A stretch of DNA of 40,793 bases. It comes from a virus. Made by a program: the position numbers and the translations under genes. Location: IMG/VR virus record IMGVR_UViG_3300025647_005911, positions 1 to 40,793 of that record, one strand, 5' to 3'. The notes under the pieces were generated by a model. It worked only from the letters and a program-made list of their open reading frames with translations, was not told the DNA's origin and searched no databases. Positions 24,848 to 32,600 of the stretch are shown one piece after another; positions within the stretch are counted from its first letter, which is position 1, and each line of letters starts with the position of its first letter.

Positions 24848-26040
24848 AAAAAGAATTAATACAAGAATACAACACCTTAGTAAACCTTAGATTGCCTATT
24901 AAAACTTTAGGTAATACTTTTAACATTAATTTTATTGAAGGAGCATTTGTTGAAGTTTCAGGTAGTCAGAAAAAAAATTATAGAGTTATAATTACAGATA
25001 ATTCTAATAATGAAATTATCCATGATACTGTGATTACAAACAATATGTGGACTCGAACTAATCGTAAATATTTTACAAATTGGGGTATTAAAGTTTATGA
25101 TAAAGAAACTAATGAATTAGTATTTGAACATAATTATGATGCTAAAGGTAAACGAGTTTATATTCATCTAGATTCATCAGCTATTGGAGATACTTTAGCT
25201 TGGTTTCCTTATATTGAAGAATTTAAAAAAGTTTGGGGTTGCCATGTTATAGTATCAACTTTTAAAAATGAATGGTTTCAAGATTTATATCCTGAACTTG
25301 AATTTATAGAACCCGGAAAAGAAGTATTTGATTTATATGCAATGTATGGAATTGGTTGGTTTTATAATGATGATAGAACCTTTAATAAAGATAGAGTACC
25401 TCGTGATTTTAAACCAATTCCTTTACAAGCTACCGCAACTGATATTTTAGGACTAAACTATAAAGAAATCAAACCCAGAGTTAATTTTAAAGATACAGGA
25501 CGTCCTATTGAAGAAAAATATGTTGTAATTGCACCTCATGCTTCAGCTCACGCTAAGTATTGGAATTACCCCGGTGGTTGGCAAAAAGTAATTGATGAAT
25601 TGAATGAAGAGGGTTATAAGGTAATGATGATTACACATGAACCCTTAAATGATGATTGGCACGATTCTAAATTAGGAGGTACTTTACAAAATGTAATTGA
25701 TGAAACCGGTGATAAACCTATTGAAGTAAGAATGAACCAAATTAAACATGCCGAAGCTTTTATTGGTGTTGGTAGTGGTTTATCTTGGTTAGCATGGGCT
25801 ATTGGAACTCCTGTTGTTTTAATTTCAGGATTTAGTGAAGAACATACTGAATTTGAAGACTGTGAGCGTATTGGTGCCCCTAAAGGATTTTGCAGCGGAT
25901 GTTTTAATCGTGAATGGTTAAATCCTGGTGATTGGGAATGGTGTCCTGATCATAAAGACACACCCCGCCAATTTGAATGTACTAAATCTATTACTCCTGC
26001 AAAAGTAATTAGTTCTGTAAAAAAAGTTTTACATTTTTGA
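24844..26040 (+). CDS. Autotransporter-type protein O-heptosyltransferase-like (GT9-related, BAHT)
   Basis: A 398-aa protein. Residues 1-100 form an N-terminal beta-rich region. RVYIHLDSSAIGDTLAWFPY (104-123) is the GT9 heptosyltransferase start, with Asp110 and Asp116. IAPHASAHAKYWNYPGGW (229-246) and FIGVGSGLSWLAWAIGTPVV (306-325) are donor-site segments. The C-terminal part has four spaced cysteines, Cys350, Cys353, Cys367 and Cys379, within FCSGCFNREW, DWEWCPDH and QFECTKSI. This arrangement is the metal ('iron finger') motif of the bacterial autotransporter heptosyltransferase family (TibC, AAH), which forms dodecamers and adds heptose from an ADP-heptose donor to many Ser residues of repetitive adhesins. 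All signature features are present, so the enzyme looks intact. It ends the operon. An LPS heptosyltransferase role is less likely because those lack the Cys finger. Confidence 0.82.
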   Translation: MKKELIQEYNTLVNLRLPIKTLGNTFNINFIEGAFVEVSGSQKKNYRVIITDNSNNEIIHDTVITNNMWTRTNRKYFTNWGIKVYDKETNELVFEHNYDAKGKRVYIHLDSSAIGDTLAWFPYIEEFKKVWGCHVIVSTFKNEWFQDLYPELEFIEPGKEVFDLYAMYGIGWFYNDDRTFNKDRVPRDFKPIPLQATATDILGLNYKEIKPRVNFKDTGRPIEEKYVVIAPHASAHAKYWNYPGGWQKVIDELNEEGYKVMMITHEPLNDDWHDSKLGGTLQNVIDETGDKPIEVRMNQIKHAEAFIGVGSGLSWLAWAIGTPVVLISGFSEEHTEFEDCERIGAPKGFCSGCFNREWLNPGDWEWCPDHKDTPRQFECTKSITPAKVISSVKKVLHF

Positions 26041-26056
26041 TAAAAGTTATAATATT

Positions 26057-26064
26057 TATTTATA
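26057..26064 (+). promoter_or_regulatory. TATTTATA box, distal to sheath gene
   Basis: TATTTATTTATAGGG just after the glycosylation operon contains one full TATTTATA (26057-26064), 95 nt upstream of the sheath ATG. A second copy lies closer to the gene, so this may be an extra promoter or a remnant. Confidence 0.35.
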
Positions 26065-26129
26065 GGGAAAAATACAATTTAGTTAAAAAAACAATTTTAG
26101 CTTAAATTGACTTTTAAAAAAAAATATAA

Positions 26130-26137
26130 TATTTATA
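26130..26137 (+). promoter_or_regulatory. TATTTATA candidate late promoter, tail sheath
   Basis: TATTTATAACAAAAC, the best-formed version of the box and nearly identical to the copy at 33480, lies 22 nt before the sheath ATG. Confidence 0.6.
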
Positions 26138-26159
26138 ACAAAACATAACCTAAATCAAA

Positions 26160-27866
26160 ATGGCAGAAACATTATTATCACCGGGTGTATTAGCTAGAGA
26201 GAACGACATGTCGGCTATCACATCACAACCGATTCAAGCTGGTGCCGCTATTCTTGGTCCTACAGTAAAAGGACCAGTTGGCATTCCTACATTGGTTACC
26301 TCTTATAGTCAATACGTAAACAAATTCGGTACTACTTTTACAAGCGGGAGTGAAGTTAAATCATTTTTAACCTCAATTTCAGCTTACAACTATTTCTCAA
26401 ATGGTGGTACTACATTGTTAGTAACAAGAGTAGCAAGTGGCTCATTCACATCAGCAACTTCAACTGTAATTACTGGTAGCGACGCTGACGTAACTTCATT
26501 TACTTTAAAAACATTTGGTCAGGGTGTTATCATGAACAGTTCTGGTTCTGAAACTAACGGAGCTTTAGTAAGTGGTTCATCCGATAACTTAAGATGGGAA
26601 ATTGTTTCTAACAACACATCTTCAGGCACATTCAACTTGTTGATTAGAAGAGGTGATGACACTACAAACGAAAAAACTGTATTAGAAACTTGGGCTAACT
26701 TATCACTTGACCCTTATGCTGATAACTATATCTCTAAAGTAATTGGTGATTCTTATTCAGTAGTTGATACTTCAGACGCAGTTCCTTATGTTAAAGTTTC
26801 TGGTTCATATCCTGCTAAATCAAATTACGTATACGTTTCTCAAGTAAGTAATACTCCTAACTATTTTGATAATAACGGAAATGCTAAAGCTGCATTTACT
26901 GGTTCATTACCTAAAGTAGCAAGTGGCTCATTTGCAGGAGCTACTGGTACTATTACTCATGGAAGTGATTTGTACTACCAAAACATTACAGGTGCTAATA
27001 ACTTACAAGGTGTTAGAGCAGCTGACTATACTCAATCAATTAACTTATTGAGCAATGCTGATGAATATCAATTTAATTCAATCACAGCTCCTGGTTTGAT
27101 TATCGGTCAAGCTTCTTCAGTTGTTACTTCATTGATCAATATGGTTCAAGAAAGAGGTGATGCAATTGCTGTTGTAGATCCTGCAGTTTACGGTGCTACA
27201 TTAAACACAATGACTTCCAATGCCGGAGCTTATAATTCTAGCTACGCTGCTACTTACGCTCCTTGGTTACAAACCACAGATCCTGAATCAGGCAACTTAG
27301 TATGGGTTCCTGCCTCAACAATGATCCCTGGAGTATATGCTTACAACGATAAAGTAGGTGAAGCTTGGTTCGCACCTGCTGGTTTGAATAGAGGTGGATT
27401 AGCTACAGTAGTACGTCCTGAAAGAAAATTATCTCAATCTGATAGAGATACATTATATCAAGGAAAAGTAAACCCGATCGCTTCATTCCCTGGAGCTGGA
27501 ACAGTAGTATTTGGTCAGAAAACATTACAGACTAAAGCAACTGCACTTGACCGTATCAATGTTAGAAGATTGTTAATTGAACTTAAATCTTACATTTCTC
27601 AAGTATCTGATAATTTAGTATTTGAACAAAATACCGCATCTACTAGAAATGCATTCTTAAGCCAAGTTAATCCTTACTTACAATCAGTACAACAACGTCA
27701 AGGTTTGTATGCATTTAAAGTAATTATGGATGATAGCAATAACACAGCAGACGTAATCGACAGAAATCAGTTAGTAGGTCAAATTTACTTACAACCTACT
27801 AAAACAGCTGAATACATTTTGTTAGATTTCAACGTGTTGCCAACTGGAGTTAGCTTCCCATCATAA
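26160..27866 (+). CDS. Contractile tail sheath protein (T4 gp18-like)
   Basis: A 568-aa sheath monomer. The start (LLSPGVLARENDMSAITSQP, then AAILGPTVKGP) and the segment VTSYSQYVNKFG are the typical N-terminal sheath domain. The C-terminal domain carries NVRRLLIELKSYISQV and LVFEQNTASTRNAFLSQVNP and ends FNVLPTGVSF. These form the inner, contraction-competent core of sheath proteins. The central part (about 90-290) is Ser/Gly/Thr-rich and less conserved and probably forms the outward-facing variable domain. Length is a little below T4 gp18 (659 aa). It is followed by its natural partner, the tube gene, but each has its own TATTTATA box. The leader is A-rich and lacks a Shine-Dalgarno sequence. 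Confidence 0.95.
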   Translation: MAETLLSPGVLARENDMSAITSQPIQAGAAILGPTVKGPVGIPTLVTSYSQYVNKFGTTFTSGSEVKSFLTSISAYNYFSNGGTTLLVTRVASGSFTSATSTVITGSDADVTSFTLKTFGQGVIMNSSGSETNGALVSGSSDNLRWEIVSNNTSSGTFNLLIRRGDDTTNEKTVLETWANLSLDPYADNYISKVIGDSYSVVDTSDAVPYVKVSGSYPAKSNYVYVSQVSNTPNYFDNNGNAKAAFTGSLPKVASGSFAGATGTITHGSDLYYQNITGANNLQGVRAADYTQSINLLSNADEYQFNSITAPGLIIGQASSVVTSLINMVQERGDAIAVVDPAVYGATLNTMTSNAGAYNSSYAATYAPWLQTTDPESGNLVWVPASTMIPGVYAYNDKVGEAWFAPAGLNRGGLATVVRPERKLSQSDRDTLYQGKVNPIASFPGAGTVVFGQKTLQTKATALDRINVRRLLIELKSYISQVSDNLVFEQNTASTRNAFLSQVNPYLQSVQQRQGLYAFKVIMDDSNNTADVIDRNQLVGQIYLQPTKTAEYILLDFNVLPTGVSFPS

Positions 27867-27882
27867 AAGTTTAAAAATTGAA

Positions 27883-27890
27883 TATTTATA
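27883..27890 (+). promoter_or_regulatory. TATTTATA candidate late promoter, tail tube
   Basis: TATTTATAATAAAAC lies between the sheath stop and the tube ATG (26 nt before it), giving the tube gene its own promoter, as expected for a highly expressed protein. Confidence 0.6.
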
Positions 27891-27916
27891 ATAAAACACA
27901 TTAATTATAACGCAAA

Positions 27917-28405
27917 ATGGCAGTATTAGATCCCAACGAAATTTTCTTTACAGCTTTCGAACCGAAAGTACAGAATAGATTTATCATGTATGTAGACGGT
28001 ATTCCATCGTATACTATCAAAGCAATCTCATCTGTCGGCTTCTCGCAGGAAGAAATTGTACTCAATCATATCAACACCTATAGAAAAATTAAAGGTAAGT
28101 TGAAGTGGAATGACTTAACATTAACTTTATTCGATCCTATCACTCCTTCAGGTGCTCAAGCAGTAATGGAATGGGTACGTTTACACCACGAATCAGTAAC
28201 TGGCCGTGATGGTTATTCAGATTTCTATAAGAAAGATGTAACTATTAACGTATTAGGTCCTGTAGGTGACAAAGTATCAGAATGGGTTATTAAAGGTTCC
28301 TTCATTAAATCAGCTGAATTCGGTGAATACAACTGGGATAACGAAGCAGCTGCCCAAAACTTAACAGTAGTGTTAGGTATGGATTACTGCGTATTGAATT
28401 ACTAA
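27917..28405 (+). CDS. Tail tube protein (T4 gp19-like)
   Basis: A 162-aa tube subunit, the same size as T4 gp19 (163 aa). It shows the family pattern: FEPKVQNRFIMYVDGIPSY at the N-terminus, AISSVGFSQEEIVLNH, WNDLTLTLFDPITPSGAQAV, and the C-terminal FIKSAEFGEYNWDNEAAAQN, with the final strand TVVLGMDYCVLNY. These fold into the beta-barrel ring that stacks inside the sheath and carries DNA. It directly follows the sheath gene and is closed by a strong terminator, so sheath and tube form a self-contained block. Confidence 0.95.
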   Translation: MAVLDPNEIFFTAFEPKVQNRFIMYVDGIPSYTIKAISSVGFSQEEIVLNHINTYRKIKGKLKWNDLTLTLFDPITPSGAQAVMEWVRLHHESVTGRDGYSDFYKKDVTINVLGPVGDKVSEWVIKGSFIKSAEFGEYNWDNEAAAQNLTVVLGMDYCVLNY

Positions 28406-28427
28406 GAAAATTTTGCGATTTTTTTAA

Positions 28428-28458
28428 AGAGAGCTTGGCTTATGTCAAGCTCTTTTTT
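28428..28458 (+). terminator. Intrinsic terminator after tail tube gene
   Basis: AGAGCTTG (28430-28437) and CAAGCTCT (28446-28453) form a perfect 8-bp stem with an 8-nt loop, followed by six T. A-T and G-T pairs extend the stem base. Confidence 0.9.
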
Positions 28459-28504
28459 ATATTGTATATGTATTATCGATAATAGTTATTAATTAATAAA
28501 ATCT

Positions 28505-29299
28505 ATGGAACAAGAAAATCCACAAGTTGTTGAACCAACTCCTTCACTAGTTAAGGACCCAACAGTTCACTCATTCCAGTTTCCTACCGAAACTGTAGAG
28601 TTGCCCTCTAAAGGTTTACTCTATCCCGAAGGTCACCCATTGTCAGGAGGTACTATTGAAATGAAGTACATGACTGCCAAAGAAGAAGACATTTTAACTA
28701 ACCAAAATTACATTTCTCAAGGTATTGTATTAGATAAACTATTGCAGTCCCTAATTGTAACTAAGGTTAATTATGATGATATTTTTATTGGTGATAAAAA
28801 CGCTATCTTAATTGCTTCTCGTATTTTAGGATATGGTAAAGATTATACTTTCGAGTATGATGGTGAAGAACATACAATTGATTTAACTACAATTGAAAAT
28901 AAACAACTTAATTTAGAATTGTTTACTAAAGGTAAAAATGAATTTACCTATGTACTTCCTGCTTCTAAAGTAGAAGTAACTTTCCAGTTAATTAATGGAG
29001 GTCTTGAAAAGAAAATTGAACAAGAACTTAAAGGTTTAAAGAAAATCAATAAAAATGATGTTCCTGAACTTACTACCCGTTTAAAGTATATTATTACTTC
29101 TGTAAATGGGGATAATAGTCCTAAAAGTGTTCGTGATTTCATTGATAACTATATGTTAGCTAGAGATTCAAAAGCTTTAAGAGAATATGTTAGAGATATC
29201 CAACCAGATATTGATATGGATATTAGTATCAATGTAGGTGGGGAAGATCAAATTATTACATTACCCCTGGGAGCCAACTTTTTTTTCCCTGACGCCTGA
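28505..29299 (+). CDS. Tail assembly chaperone / baseplate protein (T4 gp26-type)
   Basis: A 264-aa protein. Residues about 22-70 read FQFPTETVELPSKGLLYPEG, then IEMKYMTAKEEDILTNQNYI and LDKLLQSLIV. This is the core of the T4_baseplate (gp26-type) family of small chaperone or hub-assembly proteins. The end ITLPLGANFFFPDA also fits the family. It lies between the tail tube and the tape-measure gene, exactly where many tailed phages keep the tail-assembly chaperone pair (lambda G and GT). Its 3' end overlaps the next frame and contains a run of eight T, so part of the product may be extended by frameshifting. No TATTTATA box is seen before it; the 100-nt gap holds the terminator and AT-rich sequence. 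Confidence 0.7.
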   Translation: MEQENPQVVEPTPSLVKDPTVHSFQFPTETVELPSKGLLYPEGHPLSGGTIEMKYMTAKEEDILTNQNYISQGIVLDKLLQSLIVTKVNYDDIFIGDKNAILIASRILGYGKDYTFEYDGEEHTIDLTTIENKQLNLELFTKGKNEFTYVLPASKVEVTFQLINGGLEKKIEQELKGLKKINKNDVPELTTRLKYIITSVNGDNSPKSVRDFIDNYMLARDSKALREYVRDIQPDIDMDISINVGGEDQIITLPLGANFFFPDA

Positions 29300-29576
29300 G
29301 GAAGCTCTAGTTTATAGAGGAGACGTATTTACACAAATTCACGAGATAGTATTTCATGGTAAAGGCGGCTATGATTGGGTGAGCGTGTATAATATGCCTT
29401 TATGGCTTAGAAAATTTACGTGGCATAAGCTTGTTGAGTGGTATGAAAAAGAAAATAATCAAAATTCATCCCAAAACGTAGCTGAACAATCCATTGCAAA
29501 TATGAAAGCTGCAGGTGCAGTATCAAAACCACAACAAACTGTTCCTGATTACATTGCGAAGGCGTCAAGAAAATGA
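29238..29576 (+). CDS. Second chaperone frame, probably expressed as a frameshift extension
   Basis: A 112-codon frame that lies +1 relative to the preceding gene and overlaps it by 62 nt. The conserved-looking part begins in the overlap: FFSLTPEEALVYRGDVFTQI, HEIVFHGKGGYDWVSVYNMP, LWLRKFTWHKLVEWYEKE. The only upstream in-frame start is a GTG at 29238 without a Shine-Dalgarno sequence. The first ATG comes after the conserved block (near 29394), which would destroy it. This argues for translation by slippage from the gp26-type gene at the T8 run, giving a fused longer form as in lambda GT, or for a weak GTG start. The tail is Gln/Ala-rich and ends in a basic ASRK. Its stop codon lies inside a 10-bp inverted repeat. 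Confidence 0.65.
   Translation: MGKIKLLHYPWEPTFFSLTPEEALVYRGDVFTQIHEIVFHGKGGYDWVSVYNMPLWLRKFTWHKLVEWYEKENNQNSSQNVAEQSIANMKAAGAVSKPQQTVPDYIAKASRK
29279..29286 (+). other. T8 slippery run, candidate programmed frameshift site
   Basis: Eight T in the context AAC-TTT-TTT-TTC-CCT-GAC-GCC-TGA of the upstream gene. Slipping by +1 or -2 moves ribosomes from the frame ending at 29299 to the frame ending at 29576, reading Asn-Phe-Phe-Ser-Leu-Thr-Pro-Glu. No clear downstream stimulatory pseudoknot was found by eye. A homopolymer of this length could also be a sequencing length error. Confidence 0.5.
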
Positions 29577-29583
29577 CGCCTTC
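29558..29583 (+). terminator. Perfect 10-bp hairpin spanning the stop codon
   Basis: GAAGGCGTCA (29558-29567) and TGACGCCTTC (29574-29583) pair perfectly around an AGAAAA loop. The TGA stop of the chaperone frame is the first triplet of the 3' arm. There is no T-tract, so this may be a weak terminator, an mRNA 3'-end stabiliser or a processing site. The next promoter box begins 4 nt later. Confidence 0.55.
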
Positions 29584-29586
29584 CAA

Positions 29587-29594
29587 TATTTATA
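29587..29594 (+). promoter_or_regulatory. TATTTATA candidate late promoter, tape measure
   Basis: TATTTATACCATAT lies 25 nt before the ATG at 29620, right after the hairpin. Same box and similar spacing as at the sheath and tube genes. Confidence 0.55.
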
Positions 29595-29619
29595 CCATAT
29601 ACATTGACCTGATTAAAAC

Positions 29620-32600
29620 ATGGCAAAGCAAAACGAAGGAGAAAGAATAAAAAAGATTGCAGATGAAACCCAAGTAGTGGTTGAAGATGCTCTTAGAAGT
29701 ATTGCATCCAACATTGGTGATATTTTTGCCCAAGCTTTAACAGCAGGACAAAACTCTGCCAAAACCTTAGCCAAAGACGTTACAGGTACAATTAATAGCT
29801 TAGCTAAGTCTACAGACGTATTGGTTAGAAACCAAGAAAAAGCTAATAAAGGTATTCTAACCTATAAAGATATTACAGCTGAAATCCAAAACCGCACAGC
29901 TAAAATCCAAGCATTAAAAAATCAAATTGAAATAGCTGAAAGAAGTGGTGTTGGAAACGCTAAACAATTAAAAAATGAATTAGCTAAAATTGAATCATAC
30001 AACAAAGAAGTTGAAGATTCAATGCAAGCCCAGTTAAAATATTCTAAGGATATTAGCCAAACCATGGGACTCACAGGTTCTGCTATTAAAGGTATTGGAA
30101 AGTTAGCTGGAAAATTAGGTTTTGATGGAATAGCTGATACCCTTCAAGAAGCTCAAGATAGAGCTGCAGCTATGGCTAAAAAAATAGTTGACGCTAAGGG
30201 AAATGCTGGAGGGCTTGGTTCTAAATTTAAAATTTTAGGTTCTACTTTTGCATTTTTAGGTAAATCTTTAATTAAACATTTATTTGATCCTTTAGTTATG
30301 ATTAAAGGGGCAGTTAGTTTAGTTAAAGGAGCTTTTGGACTAGTTGGTAAAGTTGTTCGCAAGTTTATCGATATGGGTAAAGAAGCTAAAGATAAGTACA
30401 TGGAGGTAGCTCAAGTTACTTCTGGGGAAATGCAAGGTTTAGCTCGAAACATTGGTTTAAGCCAAGAAGCAGCCGGTAAATTATATAGTCAAGTAGCAGG
30501 ATTAGGTCCTACATCGGGTCAAGCCGCATCTGCTATAGAAGGTATTTACAATGCTATGAACTCCACAGAACAACTATCAGGTAAAACCTTAGATAGATTT
30601 GTTAAATTAAACATTTATGCTGGTTATTCTGCTGAATCTTTAGCGGCAGCACAAAAATATGCTAAAATTTTAGGTGAAGATGCCGGTACGGTTGTTGACG
30701 AGATGAATAACCAAATTGCAGCTCAAATTAAATCACAAAATATAGCAGTTAGTCAAAAAGTAGCATTTGAAGCTGTGAATAAAACTTCTCGTAATATTCA
30801 AAGAGCATTAGGAGGTTCAAAAGATGCAATTATAGCTGCCGTTCTTTCATCTAAAAAATTAGGTTTAGAATTAGAAGATGCTTTAGATTCTGCTAAAGGA
30901 TTCTTAAACTTAGAAGAAAGTATTTCATCTGAACAAGAATTAAGATTATTAACTGGTAAAGATATTGATCTTACCAAAGCAAGAGAATTAGCAGCAACAC
31001 GTGACTTTGCTGGATTAAATAAAGAAATTGCTCGTATTACCAAGCAAATTGGAGGTGATGCTTCAAACAACCAATTTATTATGGATGCTATCACTAAAAC
31101 TTTAGGTATTAGTGAAGACAAAGTATCATCTATTTTGGATGCTAACCGAACAATGACTACTGTTCAAGGAGACTTAAATAATAGTTTACAAAAAGGAGCA
31201 GATATTCGAAAAGGAGCGGCAACTATGGCTGAATCCGAAGAAATGAGACAAAGAGGTTTAGCAGCAAGATTAGGAAAATTTGGTGCTGCTTTCAAAAGCT
31301 TTGGAGATTGGGTTGACAGTTTCATGATTTCTATCAAGGAACCAATAATGGAATTGTTTGGGGGTCAATTTGAAGCTTGGTGGATGAATGATGAAACCAA
31401 GAAAATATTTGAAGATATAAAAGAAAATATTGTGGGTATGCTTCAGATGATGACCCAAGAGGGAGGTAAAATACATGGAGTGTTCAAAGCAGTTTTTGAC
31501 CCTCAATCAGGTTTTATTAATAAAGGTTTACGTGATGTAAGAGCTATATTGACAGGAGGTGACTTAACTAATCCCGAATCATTTATAGGAAAAGCATATA
31601 ATTTCTTTAAAGAACTTAAAAATTCTGAAACATTTAGAGCTTTAAAAGAAGGAATGGAAGCCGGTAGAAAAGCTGTGCTTGTAATTGTCAAAATGTTTGA
31701 TAAGTTGCTCCAAAATCCAATGTTTAAAACATTGTTAACTTCATTTATTGCAGGAGCTGCTGCTAAAAAAACATTAGAATTCATATTCCCAGGTTTAGGT
31801 AAAATGTTTGAAAGAGGAGCAACATCCTTTAATCCTTCATTTGTAAGAGTAACTAATATGCCTGCAGGAGGAGTACCTGGTATGAATCAGTCAGCATCCG
31901 ATATGATGTATGGTCCTTCGACTTCATCCGGTCCTTCCAACACTAGCGGTCCTCGAAAAAAAGATGGTACACTTGATAGACGTTATAAATCTAATAAAAC
32001 CCCTAAACCTACTACTCGTAGTAGATTTAAACCAAGACTACGAGGGAATGCTGGGGCAATGCTTTTAAATCTAGGATTAGGATTTGGAATGCAAGCACTG
32101 TCCGGAGCATTTTCAGGAGGTGAAGAAGAACAACAAGGTGGTGGTGTAGATGCAGGTGCGGCTGTAGCCGCGGCAGCAGCCCAAGCTAAAAAAGATAAAG
32201 ATGCCAAGAAAAAAGCTATAGAAGCCTCTATTGAAACCTATAGTAAAGTATCTCAAGATGATACATCTAAAAAAGTTACTTTAGAATATAGAGGAACAAA
32301 ATATACAGGTGATAATTTAGCTCAAGCTAAGGCCTATGCTTTAGCTGGTGAAGTTAAAAGAGAATTAGGAAACGATAAAGATGCTAAATCAGCCGCTGAT
32401 AAAGTTGCTAAAGACCTTAAGAAAACAACAGAGAAAAAAACAAGTTGGTGGGATTCAATAAAAAGCGTAGCGGCAGGTGCCGGTAATATGGCTTTATCAA
32501 TGACCCCCATGGCTTTAATGGGACTTGGAAACAAAGGACCAGAAGCAGAAGCTCAAGGATCAAAAGGATCAAAAGGATCAAAAGGATCTCAAGGACCAAA

